Below, piece after piece: positions 52,634-60,777 of a DNA stretch of 64,000 bases. The notes beneath the pieces are model-generated. The model made no database searches, was not told where the DNA came from, and worked only from the letters and a program-made list of their open reading frames with translations. Positions within the stretch are counted from its first letter, which is position 1; every line of letters begins with the position of its first letter. The stretch is from assembly GCA_027533105.1 (NCBI GenBank), contig JAPZTW010000009.1:62001-126000 (forward strand), read 5' to 3'. A program made the translations under genes and the position numbers. The DNA is from Sphingomonadaceae bacterium. GTDB taxonomy: Bacteria; Pseudomonadota; Alphaproteobacteria; Sphingomonadales; Sphingomonadaceae.

Positions 52634-52721
52634 CGTACCTGCCCCAAACGGCCCCCAAACCAGCGCAGGGACACAGACCAAATACCGTCTTGACCGAAAA
52701 TTGCCAGTCCTTGTCGCTGCC

Positions 52722-52745
52722 ATTTTCCGATCGTTCGCGGAAAAT
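52722..52745. promoter_or_regulatory. 8-bp inverted repeat upstream of the LOV-HTH gene
   Basis: ATTTTCCG (52722-52729) and CGGAAAAT (52738-52745) are exact reverse complements with an 8-base centre. It sits about 90 bp upstream of the LOV-HTH start and 90 bp after the Anbu stop. There is no U-run for a terminator, so an operator is more likely. Confidence 0.4.
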
Positions 52746-52836
52746 TGGGTCGCATGGGCTCATTCGCAAGTCCTTGCGGCCCGTCAAATCGTCAAAAAAG
52801 ATCATGACCGCGGCGCAGACCGCGCCCGCTCTGGCC

Positions 52837-53580
52837 CTATTTCGAATAGAGACTGTAATCGGGCAGGGCGTGGAACGCGTTCTTCAGGGCCTCGCTCCAG
52901 CCGGCCGAAACCGCCTGGTAATAGGGATCGTCAGCCTTGATCCGCCGCTGGTGCGCGGGCTCGAACTTGCCCGCCTCGATCACCAGCAGATCCAGCGGCA
53001 GCCCGACCGAGAGGTTGGCCTTGATGGTGGAATCGAAGCTGACCATCAGCAGCTTGATCGCATCCTCGAAGCTCATGTCGCGATCATAGCCGCGGATGAT
53101 GATCGGGCGGCCATACTTGGTCTCGCCGATCTGGAAGAACGGCGTATCGAAGCTGGCCTCGATGAAATTGCCTTCGGGATAGATCAGGAACAGGCGCGGC
53201 TCGCCGCCCTTGATCTGGCCGGCCACGATCATCGAGGCGGTGAAGGTGCCCGATGCCTCTTCCCCGTTCTGCTCGGTGCTGGCGGCGATCGTGTCGCGCA
53301 GCAGCTTGCCCACCAGGGTTGCCGCCTGGAACATGGTGTCCACTTCCAGCAGCGAGTTGTGCCGCTCGGCATGGGCCTTGCTGCGTTCCTCGATCTGGCT
53401 GATCACCCCTTGCGTGGTGGCCAGGTTCCCGGCGGTCATGATCGCGATGATCCGTTCGCCGGGGACTGACCAGCAGTGCATCTTGCGGAAGGTCGAAATG
53501 TTGTCGACGCCGGAATTGGTACGGGTGTCGCTCATCAACACCAGCCCCTTGTCGAGCAGCATTCCGACGCAATAGGTCAC
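52837..53580 (-). CDS. Anbu-type proteasome-like peptidase
   Basis: The 247-residue protein belongs to the ancestral beta-subunit (Anbu) group. It starts MTYCVGMLLDKGLVLMSDTR, so the mature N-terminal nucleophile would be Thr2; the later Asp and the FEDAIKLLMVSFDSTIKAN region fit the NTN fold. Anbu forms helical or ring assemblies and its substrates are unknown. It lies downstream of the transglutaminase, alpha-E and ATP-grasp genes, the usual Anbu neighbourhood. Confidence 0.93.
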   Translation of the reverse strand: MTYCVGMLLDKGLVLMSDTRTNSGVDNISTFRKMHCWSVPGERIIAIMTAGNLATTQGVISQIEERSKAHAERHNSLLEVDTMFQAATLVGKLLRDTIAASTEQNGEEASGTFTASMIVAGQIKGGEPRLFLIYPEGNFIEASFDTPFFQIGETKYGRPIIIRGYDRDMSFEDAIKLLMVSFDSTIKANLSVGLPLDLLVIEAGKFEPAHQRRIKADDPYYQAVSAGWSEALKNAFHALPDYSLYSK

Positions 53581-53617
53581 CCGGCAATCCCCCTGGCAGG
53601 CCGCTTATGCGCGCCGC

Positions 53618-54433
53618 CTACTGTTCCTGGTGCTGTTGTTCAACCGCCAGCTTCACCGCCAGCCGCGTTTCGCCCGCGCCCCAGGACAGGCCGGTGACCG
53701 GCGCGGCCTCGATATAGTCGCGCCCGGTGGCGACGCGGACATAGCGTTCGTCGGGGCTAATCCCGTTGGCCACGTCGAAACCGACCCAGCCCAGCCCTTC
53801 GACATGAACCTCGGCCCAGGCGTGCCCGGCTTCCTGCTCCACCCGGTCATCCATCATCAGGTAGCCCGAGACATAGCGCGCTGGCAGGCCCAGGCTGCGC
53901 GCCGCGCCGATGAAGACATGGGCGTGATCCTGGCACACCCCGACGCCCAGCGTGGCGGCCTCCTCGGCCGTGGTCTGGACCGAGGTCTCGCCCGGCAGAT
54001 AGTCGATCGCCGCGCGCACCAGCGCGGACAGGCGATGCAGCATCGGCACCGGCTCGTCGCGCGGCACGTCCACCTGGCTGATGATCGCGCGCACCTTTGG
54101 CCCAGGCCGGGTCAGGGCCGATTGCGCCATGAAGGCCCACAGCGGCATGCAGCCCGAATGGTGCCCGATCACCCCGTGGTTGTCCGCCGTGGCCACCAGC
54201 CCTTCGCAATGAACCGTCACCTCGCTGACCCCCGGCACGACCGAGACCAGCACCACGTGGTTGTGATTGTGATCCTCAAACCGGGCTTCCTCGACCGCGC
54301 CCTCGTAGGTCATCCGCCAGTCGAGCACCTTCTGCCCCTGGGTGGTCTTGGGCCACAGCCGCAGCCGCTGCAGCCCGTGCGCGACCGGCTGGCCAAAGGC
54401 ATAATGCGTGGTGTGGGCGATCCGCAGGCGCAT
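53618..54433 (-). CDS. Transglutaminase-like family protein
   Basis: The 271-residue protein starts MRLRIAHTTHYAFGQPVAHG (bacterial transglutaminase-like N-terminal domain). The catalytic Cys is in LGVGVCQDHAHVFIGAARSL, and the His/Asp pair is in GHAWAEVHVEGLGWVGFDVA. No signal peptide is present, so it is cytoplasmic. It is part of the Anbu operon; the start overlaps the alpha-E stop by one base (TGATG). It likely acts as a peptidase or amide-forming enzyme. Confidence 0.92.
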   Translation of the reverse strand: MRLRIAHTTHYAFGQPVAHGLQRLRLWPKTTQGQKVLDWRMTYEGAVEEARFEDHNHNHVVLVSVVPGVSEVTVHCEGLVATADNHGVIGHHSGCMPLWAFMAQSALTRPGPKVRAIISQVDVPRDEPVPMLHRLSALVRAAIDYLPGETSVQTTAEEAATLGVGVCQDHAHVFIGAARSLGLPARYVSGYLMMDDRVEQEAGHAWAEVHVEGLGWVGFDVANGISPDERYVRVATGRDYIEAAPVTGLSWGAGETRLAVKLAVEQQHQEQ

Positions 54434-55380
54434 CAGGCGTAAAACCGGTAATCGCGCTCTATCGTCTGGGCGACCTGCTGGTTGAGCGCGATGAAATCGA
54501 CGATGAATTCGTGCAGCCCGCCCTCGATCACCGCTTCGATCGTGGTCTGGTGGAAGCGGGTGCCCAGATCGCGCAGGAGTTCGTGGGCCTCGGTCTCGTG
54601 CCCGTATTCATGGGCCAGGCCACGCAGGTTCGAGCGGATCTTGTCGATGCAGAAGTTGAGGCTGCGCGGGAAGCGCTGGTCGAGGATCAGGAACTGCGCG
54701 ATCCCGCGCGGATCGGTCGACCCGGCGTTGAGCCAGCGATAGGCCCGCTCCCCCGCGACCGAGCGCAGCACCGATTCCCACTGCACGTTGTCGAGGCTCG
54801 ATCCCACCCAGGCGACCGAAGGCAGCAGCACGTAATACTTCACGTCGAGGATGCGGGCGGTATTGTCGGCGCGTTCGATGAAGGTGCCCAGCCGCATGAA
54901 GTTGTGCACTTCGTTGCGCAGCATGGTTCCGTCCATGGCCCCGCGCACCAGGGTCATCTGGCGGCGGATCGCGGCGAGGACCTGGCCCAGCATGGCCTCC
55001 TTCACCGGGCGGGCCAGCCATTCGGACAGCAGCATCCAGCTTTCGTTGACCGCCTCCCAGACCTCGCGGGTCAGCGCGGTGCGGACCGAGCGGGCATTGG
55101 TCCGCGCGCCCTCGATCATGGCCAGGACCGAGCCGGGGTTGGCCTTGTCGCGCAGCAGGAAGTTCCAAACCTTGTCGCCGGTGTAAGCCGCGCCATGGAC
55201 AGCTTCGAAAGCTGCGGTCTGGCCCACCGTGGCGATGACCGAGCGCCATTCGGCCTCGGCGGTCAGCACATCGCGGGTCAGCGCCATGCGGAAGCCCGCG
55301 TCCAGAAGCCGCGCGGTATTCTCCGCCCGCTCGAGATAGCGGGCCATCCAGAATACCCCATTGGCGGTCCGGCCCAGCAC
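54433..55380 (-). CDS. Alpha-E domain protein (Anbu operon)
   Basis: The 315-residue, almost all-alpha protein starts with GTG as (V)LGRTANGVFWMARYLERA, where W-x-x-RYxER is the family signature. It also has NFMRLGTFIERADNTARILD in mid-protein. Alpha-E proteins always travel with transglutaminase and circularly permuted ATP-grasp genes; their function is unknown. The GTG at 55380 lies 4 bp after the ATP-grasp stop and suits the family better than the in-frame ATG at 55419. Confidence 0.9.
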   Translation of the reverse strand: MLGRTANGVFWMARYLERAENTARLLDAGFRMALTRDVLTAEAEWRSVIATVGQTAAFEAVHGAAYTGDKVWNFLLRDKANPGSVLAMIEGARTNARSVRTALTREVWEAVNESWMLLSEWLARPVKEAMLGQVLAAIRRQMTLVRGAMDGTMLRNEVHNFMRLGTFIERADNTARILDVKYYVLLPSVAWVGSSLDNVQWESVLRSVAGERAYRWLNAGSTDPRGIAQFLILDQRFPRSLNFCIDKIRSNLRGLAHEYGHETEAHELLRDLGTRFHQTTIEAVIEGGLHEFIVDFIALNQQVAQTIERDYRFYA

Positions 55381-55384
55381 GCCC

Positions 55385-56827
55385 CTAGTCCTCCAGCACC
55401 CAGGTGTCTTTGGTCCCACCGCCCTGCGACGAGTTGACCACCAGTGAGCCCTTCTTCAGTGCCACCCGCGTCAGGCCGCCGGGGGTCAGGTCGATCCCCT
55501 TGGGGCTGACCAGCACGAAGGGCCGCAGGTCGACATGGCGCGGCGCGAGGCCCGCCTTGGTGAAGATCGGCACGGTGGAGAGCGCCAGCGTGGGCTGGGC
55601 GATGTAATTCTCAGGCTTGGCCCGCAGCTTGGCGGCGAAGGCGGCGATTTCCTTCTTCGAGCTGGTCGGTCCGATCAGCATGCCATAGCCGCCCGAACCG
55701 TGGACTTCCTTGACCACCAGCTCGGCCAGATGGTCGAGCACATAGGCCAGGCTGTCCTTCTCCGAACAGCGCCAGGTCGGCACGTTCTGGAGGATCGGCT
55801 TTTCGCCGGTATAGAACTCGACGATCTCCGGCATGAACGAGTAGATCGCCTTGTCGTCGGCAATCCCGGTGCCGGGGGCATTGGCGATGGTGATCCCGCC
55901 AGCCCGGTAGATGTCCATGATCCCCGGCACGCCCAGCGCCGAATTGGGATTGAAGCTCAGCGGATCGAGGTACTCGTCATCGACCCGGCGATAGAGCACG
56001 TCGATCGGCTGATAGCCACGCGTGGTGCGCATCGCCACCCGGCCATCGACCACCCGCAGGTCGCTGCCCTCGACCAGTTCGGCCCCCATCTGGTCAGCGA
56101 GGAAGGCGTGTTCGAAATAGGCGGAGTTGTAGATTCCCGGCGTCAGCACCGCGACGGTCGGCCGGTCACCCGCCGCGGCGGGCGCACAGGCGGCGAGGCT
56201 GCGCGCCAGCCGCCGCGGATAGTCCTGCACCGGAGCGACCTTCACCCGGGTGAACAGCTCCGGGAACATCGCCATCATCGTTTCGCGGTTTTCGAGCATG
56301 TAGGACACGCCCGAAGGGGTGCGGGCATTGTCCTCCAGCACCATGAACTCATCCGGCCCGGTGCGGACCAGATCGACCCCGACGATATGGGTATAGACCC
56401 CGCCCGGCGGCACAAACCCGACCATCTGCGGCAGGAAGGCCGCGTTCTCGGCAATCAGCCGCTGCGGCAGGCGGCCGGAACGGACGATTTCCTGCCGGTG
56501 GTAGATATCGTGCAGGAAGGCATTCAAGGCCCGCACCCGCTGCTCGATCCCGCGACTGAGCTTGCGCCATTCGCGCGCGGTGACGATCCGGGGGACCATG
56601 TCGAAGGGGATCAGCCGTTCTTCCCCGGCATCGTCGCCATAGACGTTGAAGGTGATCCCGGTCCGGCGGAAGAAGTTCTCCGCCTCACCGTCCTTGCGCT
56701 TCAGCAGGGCGGGGTCCTGTTCATCGAACCAGTCGCGGTAATCGGCATAGGCGGCACGCACCCCGCCTTCGGGGGTAAGCATCTCATCAAAGACCGGAGC
56801 GCCGCGCCCCATTGAAGCCTGACCCAT
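55385..56827 (-). CDS. Circularly permuted ATP-grasp protein (Anbu operon)
   Basis: The 480-residue protein has ITFNVYGDDAGEERLIPFDM early and FMVLEDNARTPSGVSYMLEN, then VVKEVHGSGGYGMLIGP and the late DLRPFVLV region, as in the circularly permuted ATP-grasp type 2 family. ATP-grasp enzymes join a carboxylate to an amine, so a peptide-like tag or bond made before Anbu acts has been proposed. The start could also be the ATG at 56812. Confidence 0.92.
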   Translation of the reverse strand: MGQASMGRGAPVFDEMLTPEGGVRAAYADYRDWFDEQDPALLKRKDGEAENFFRRTGITFNVYGDDAGEERLIPFDMVPRIVTAREWRKLSRGIEQRVRALNAFLHDIYHRQEIVRSGRLPQRLIAENAAFLPQMVGFVPPGGVYTHIVGVDLVRTGPDEFMVLEDNARTPSGVSYMLENRETMMAMFPELFTRVKVAPVQDYPRRLARSLAACAPAAAGDRPTVAVLTPGIYNSAYFEHAFLADQMGAELVEGSDLRVVDGRVAMRTTRGYQPIDVLYRRVDDEYLDPLSFNPNSALGVPGIMDIYRAGGITIANAPGTGIADDKAIYSFMPEIVEFYTGEKPILQNVPTWRCSEKDSLAYVLDHLAELVVKEVHGSGGYGMLIGPTSSKKEIAAFAAKLRAKPENYIAQPTLALSTVPIFTKAGLAPRHVDLRPFVLVSPKGIDLTPGGLTRVALKKGSLVVNSSQGGGTKDTWVLED

Positions 56828-56955
56828 TGCGGGCAGACTGCCCGATGCGCGAGCGGAGTCAAGCGCTTATGCTGCGGTTGCGAGATGCTGATCGAAGCGA
56901 GCCGATCCCTCCCCCTTGGCCGGCAGGCCAGCAGCGTTGGAGAGGATGTTTTCGT

Positions 56956-57879
56956 TCAGATCCGGAGTGGTACGGCCGCGCAACTTGTCGCCAGGCCCAG
57001 GCCGCGCTTCAGCGCCGGGTAGGTGCGGACCATTGCCGCCGCGAGGGCGAGCTCGTCGCGCACCGTTGCGCCGTGGCGGGCCGCAATCACCTCGCCCAAC
57101 GCCGGGGCGGACGGATCGCCCAGCGCCACGGCCCGGCCCCAGGCCATGGCCTGAACGAGGTCGCCGCTCGGCACCTCGCCATCGAGCATGGCCTGGACCA
57201 GTTCGCGCGGCACCCCGTCAGCCAGCGCGCCCCGCGCCGCAATCAGGGTGCAGGGGCCGCAATCCTCGGCCCGGGTCGCCGCGATCCGCACGGCAGCGTG
57301 CAGCTCGGCCGAAGCAGCGTGGCGGTGGGCCGAGGCCGGCATGACATGGCGGAACTTTTCCAGCGCGCCGCCCGGCAGGGCAGCCAGCCGCCGGAGATAG
57401 CCCATCTCGCCCGGCGCAATTCCCTCTGCCGCCCGCACGAACAGCCCGTCCGGCACCGGAAACGGCGCGATCCGCGCGCGCGCCAGCATCAGGGCGATCC
57501 CCGCCAGCGCCAGCAGCGGCGGGCCCAGCGTCCCCGGCGCTTCCTGCCAGAAGATGCCGGGCGCGCAGAGGCCCGCCAGCACTTCCCACACGTGGAGCAG
57601 CCCGTGGGCCAGCAGCCACCCCGCCCCGGCCAGCCCCGCCCCCCAGCGCAGGACCAGGTGCCCGGCGGCATAGCCCAGCAGGGCGGCGCTCAGCAGGTAG
57701 GCCAGGCCAATGTCGCGGATGAAGTGGGCATTGGCCGGGCCAGTGGCCTTGACCGTGCCGATCAGGTCATACCAGCCGAACGGATCGGCCAGCATGATAA
57801 CGCCATTGCCCAGCGCAAACAGCGCGGCCAGTGCGACCAGCGCTTGCGCAATCCGGTCCAGACGGTCAGGCTTGCCCAT
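56956..57879 (-). CDS. Membrane DoxX-like / AhpD-like fusion protein
   Basis: The 307-residue protein has four hydrophobic helices in its first 140 residues and a C-terminal all-alpha part with TRAEDCGPCTLIAARGALAD. This C-x-x-C resembles the redox site of AhpD or carboxymuconolactone decarboxylase-type proteins. A membrane-anchored peroxidase or disulfide reductase is possible. It is divergent from an Rrf2 regulator, around a perfect palindrome. Confidence 0.7.
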   Translation of the reverse strand: MGKPDRLDRIAQALVALAALFALGNGVIMLADPFGWYDLIGTVKATGPANAHFIRDIGLAYLLSAALLGYAAGHLVLRWGAGLAGAGWLLAHGLLHVWEVLAGLCAPGIFWQEAPGTLGPPLLALAGIALMLARARIAPFPVPDGLFVRAAEGIAPGEMGYLRRLAALPGGALEKFRHVMPASAHRHAASAELHAAVRIAATRAEDCGPCTLIAARGALADGVPRELVQAMLDGEVPSGDLVQAMAWGRAVALGDPSAPALGEVIAARHGATVRDELALAAAMVRTYPALKRGLGLATSCAAVPLRI

Positions 57880-57904
57880 GATGCTTCCTTTCGCGACTCA
57901 ATTC

Positions 57905-57919
57905 GGATATTCAATATCC
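57905..57919. promoter_or_regulatory. Candidate Rrf2 operator, 7-1-7 palindrome
   Basis: GGATATTCAATATCC is a perfect inverted repeat with one central base. It lies 25 bp upstream of the DoxX/AhpD-like gene (start 57879) and 23 bp upstream of the Rrf2 start (57943). Confidence 0.7.
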
Positions 57920-57942
57920 ATATTAATCGGAGCCGGCAAGCC

Positions 57943-58446
57943 ATGCGGATGAACCAGGGGGTGGAATGGGCGATCCATGCCTGCGCGCTGCTGGCCCCGC
58001 TGTGGCCGAACAAAGGCCTGAGCCTGGCCGCGCTGGCCGATTACCATGGCTTGCCCGCCCCCTATATGGCCAAGCAGATGCAACTGCTCAGCAAGGCCGG
58101 CCTTGTCCGCACCAGCCGCGGGCGCAGTGGCGGTTATGCCCTGTCGCGCGCCCCGGCCGAGATCAACCTGTGGCAGATTGCCCGCGCGATCGACGGGCCG
58201 GAACCGGCCTTCCGCTGCAGCGAGATCCGCCAGCGCGGCCCCTGCGCCACCCCGCGCGACAAGTGCAAACAGGCCTGCCCGATCGCCGCGGCCTTTGCGG
58301 GCGCCGAAGCCGCCTGGCGCTCGGCGCTCGAAGAGGTCACCCTGGCCGATGTGCTGGGCCGCGTGGGCGAACAGTCCGATCCCGCGCAGCTGCTGCGGTC
58401 AATGGCCTGGCTGGGCGAGCAGGTGGTGGAGATTGGCGGCGGTTAG
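57943..58446 (+). CDS. Rrf2 family transcriptional regulator
   Basis: The 167-residue regulator starts MRMNQGVEWAIHACALLAPL. The winged helix is SLAALADYHGLPAPYMAKQM followed by GLVRTSRGRSGGYALSRAP. A C-terminal cysteine cluster (CSEIRQRGPCATPRDKCKQA, then Cys) has C-x8-C-x6-C-x3-C spacing, suited to an Fe-S cluster that senses NO, iron or redox state. The likely target is the divergent DoxX/AhpD-like gene. Confidence 0.9.
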   Translation: MRMNQGVEWAIHACALLAPLWPNKGLSLAALADYHGLPAPYMAKQMQLLSKAGLVRTSRGRSGGYALSRAPAEINLWQIARAIDGPEPAFRCSEIRQRGPCATPRDKCKQACPIAAAFAGAEAAWRSALEEVTLADVLGRVGEQSDPAQLLRSMAWLGEQVVEIGGG

Positions 58447-58859
58447 CCGCGACGGCGACGCAGCCACTTGCTGCCCGCACCCTGCCGGACCGGACCCCAT
58501 GGACCACATGGACCACTGTCCAGGACCAGAAAAACCGGCTCCGCCCGCGGCCTGCGCCTGACACCCGACAATGAGAAAGAGCCGCCTCGAGTTTAACAGG
58601 TCGCGGCGGTGTAGGAAAACTGGCGGCGGGCGGCGGTGGAGGCCCGGCGCATTGCCGGTCATGCGGGGGAATGGTGTGGAGGCCTCCCCGGCAATCGTCA
58701 CCCCGGACTTGATCCGGGGCCAGGCTGTCTTCCTGCGGCGGGCGCATGGTCACCAGAGGCAGCGGGACCCCGCATCAAGTGCGGGGTGACGGAGTTGAGT
58801 GGATGGGCATGGCGGGATCGGTATTGAGGAACTGGTTGCCTTAAATAGCAATACTAGAG
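58447..58859. other. 413-bp gap with no gene
   Basis: No credible coding region is seen. It holds a GACTTGATCCGGGG-type inverted repeat (58694-58792), C/G-rich DNA after the Rrf2 stop, and a switch to AT-richer sequence from about 58810 that continues into the DUF2806 gene. GTATTG (58821) and CAATAC (58850) form a weak inverted repeat at the junction. Confidence 0.6.
58694..58792. repeat. Hyphenated inverted repeat, ACTTGATCCGGGG family
   Basis: The left arm ATCGTCACCCCGGACTTGAT, then CCGGGGCC, faces GGGACCCCGCATCAAGTGCG and GGGTGACGG (58764-58792) across about 40 bp. It is related to the cluster at 14187-14343. Confidence 0.75.
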
Positions 58860-59837
58860 TTATGGAGAATCCCGCCAGATCATCTGTATGCGCCTTGCCA
58901 TATTGGCCTCGTTGACGTGAACCAAATAAGCTTCTGTAATTGCGGGCTGGCGGATCGCATTCGCAACGGCGATCGCAGCAGCCATTGCATTCCTGCTTGG
59001 CAAAAGCTCGACCAACTCTTTCCCAAGGTTTGTCAAGATGCAGGCTGGGATTGATAATGCCTCCAACCTAGGCACTACGAATTCGATACCGAGACTGCCC
59101 TCAACAAGATGAGTGATGCCTCCAACAACTGACAGGTTGCGTTCCAAGCCAAGCCCGCTTCCGCCTGTCACGAGTCCAGCCGACTCCAAGTCGAGTAAAT
59201 TCCCGATCCCGTTGCCCTCGGGCTTTACCAGTCTATTAGGTGCGATCCCACCGAATGCGGAAGTGCAGAAGTCTGCAAACAAGAGGGCGTCCTGCTGGGA
59301 AAACTCCGAAAGAAACCTTAGAGTTCTGATGGAAAACCGACCTGGCCTGCGCACCTCGCCGGCAAGAACGCGGCCCCACAATCGCTGCATACGGTCCGTG
59401 GATGCGTCCCCTGCGTAGCGCTCAAATACATTTAGCCAGTCATCATCGAGTTCTGGAGCCGGTTCGGTTGATTGGGTCGGCAGCTCTTCTGTCTGTTGGA
59501 GGTCGTTAAGAAACTCGCGTGCTACGGCCTCGCGATTACCTTGCTGGCGGTATTCTTTTGCCAAGAGATTACCCATGGCGCGATGTGCGATAGTCGGATC
59601 GGCGGCCACCCCTTGCGTCACAGCTAAAGCTACGGCCTCTTCTACTGCAATGTATGATGCGGTTTTAGCTCTGGCACGGGCGGCAAGGCGTTCTAAGTAG
59701 GCCGCTGGGATATCGACCCCTGCTCCAATCAGGCGGTTCACCGCCTTGAGGCTGGAGGGAATTAGTGCATGCACAATGCCTGAGAACGAGCTCTCAAAGC
59801 CAGCTGGGAGATTTGGGATCTGGTCATCATTTGTCAT
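58860..59837 (-). CDS. DUF2806 domain protein (lower-GC, possibly acquired)
   Basis: The 325-residue protein starts MTNDDQIPNLPAGFESSFSG, has a helical N-terminus, and a motif-rich middle FERYAGDASTDRMQRLWGRV followed by LAGEVRRPGRFSIRTLRFLS, typical of DUF2806. The function is unknown. The DNA is visibly poorer in GC than the rest of the window and codon use differs, so horizontal transfer is likely. No integrase or repeats bound it. Confidence 0.75.
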   Translation of the reverse strand: MTNDDQIPNLPAGFESSFSGIVHALIPSSLKAVNRLIGAGVDIPAAYLERLAARARAKTASYIAVEEAVALAVTQGVAADPTIAHRAMGNLLAKEYRQQGNREAVAREFLNDLQQTEELPTQSTEPAPELDDDWLNVFERYAGDASTDRMQRLWGRVLAGEVRRPGRFSIRTLRFLSEFSQQDALLFADFCTSAFGGIAPNRLVKPEGNGIGNLLDLESAGLVTGGSGLGLERNLSVVGGITHLVEGSLGIEFVVPRLEALSIPACILTNLGKELVELLPSRNAMAAAIAVANAIRQPAITEAYLVHVNEANMARRIQMIWRDSP

Positions 59838-59991
59838 CTGCTCAACATCGCACGCGGATCAATTTATAACAATGACTTAGCCGAATCTTGGGTGCAAATT
59901 CTAAGCACAGCAGACTTGCTCCCGCCGTTACAAGGCCTTTGGGCTTTGAAGTTTTCGATGAGAGCGAAACCTTGCCCGCACTCAGGTAAAG

Positions 59992-60777
59992 CTACCCCCC
60001 AAACCACCGCAGCGACATGCAGGTAAACCCCGCGTCGATCTTCTCGATCTCGCTGTTCTCAAGGCAAACCACCCTCGCCCCACGCCCGTCCAGCAGGTCA
60101 AGGATGCGGGGGAAGCGGGTGCCGGCGAGGATCGTGTCGTTGACGCGCAGCACGTTGGCGCCGGCCTCTTCCCCCTCCGGGATTTCCAGCACGCGGTAGC
60201 CGGCATAGACGCCGCTGGCGGCAAGATCGCGGGTGGCGAGGATGGTTTCCTCGTCGACGATCGAGCTGGCGGTCTTGAGGTGCAGGACCGACGCCGGCGT
60301 CTGCGCCACCACGGCGCGGCGGCCGGTGCTTTCGAGGAGGCGGGCCAGCGCCTCGGCCCCCGTGCGGTCGGTCCGGGCGGAGAGGCCGATATAGACGGCA
60401 TCGCCCATCGCCAGCACATCGCCGCCATCGGCATGGCCTTCGGGCAGGGTCAGCACGCGCTCGAACATCGCTTCCAGCGTGGGACGCAGAAAGGCCCCCT
60501 CGCCCGCGCGGCTCTCCGTGCCGGGGTTGAGCAGCATCGCGCAGTCCGGGAAGACCAGCGCCGGATCCTCGACAAAGATCGCGTCGGGGAAGTCCTCCAG
60601 CGGATCGAGCAGGGTCACGGCAAGGCCAGCCGCCTCCAGCGCGGCGACATAGGCGGCGTGTTCGGCCAGCACGCCCTCAAGCGAGGGATCGGGGCCGCCC
60701 CCCGCGCGCAGCCCCTTGACCACCGAGGCGCCGGGGCGGCGGGAAATGGCGCGATCGAAGCAGAAGGGGTGGCTCAA
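59992..60777 (-). CDS. Dimethylargininase/arginine deiminase-like amidinotransferase-fold enzyme
   Basis: The 261-residue protein begins with a TTG start (SHPFCFDRAISRRPG). The catalytic region is HADGGDVLAMGDAVYIGLS, and the nucleophile cysteine is in DAGFTCMSLRWFGG at the C-terminus. Both fit N(G),N(G)-dimethylarginine dimethylaminohydrolases, which yield citrulline and dimethylamine. The TTG overlaps the stop of the upstream gene by 4 bp (TTGA), and the family start fits there. Confidence 0.87.
   Translation of the reverse strand: MSHPFCFDRAISRRPGASVVKGLRAGGGPDPSLEGVLAEHAAYVAALEAAGLAVTLLDPLEDFPDAIFVEDPALVFPDCAMLLNPGTESRAGEGAFLRPTLEAMFERVLTLPEGHADGGDVLAMGDAVYIGLSARTDRTGAEALARLLESTGRRAVVAQTPASVLHLKTASSIVDEETILATRDLAASGVYAGYRVLEIPEGEEAGANVLRVNDTILAGTRFPRILDLLDGRGARVVCLENSEIEKIDAGFTCMSLRWFGG

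Noticed and set aside
58447..58700. Short frames after the Rrf2 stop as a gene
   Set aside because: The frames have no ribosome-binding site or motif and run into a repeat.
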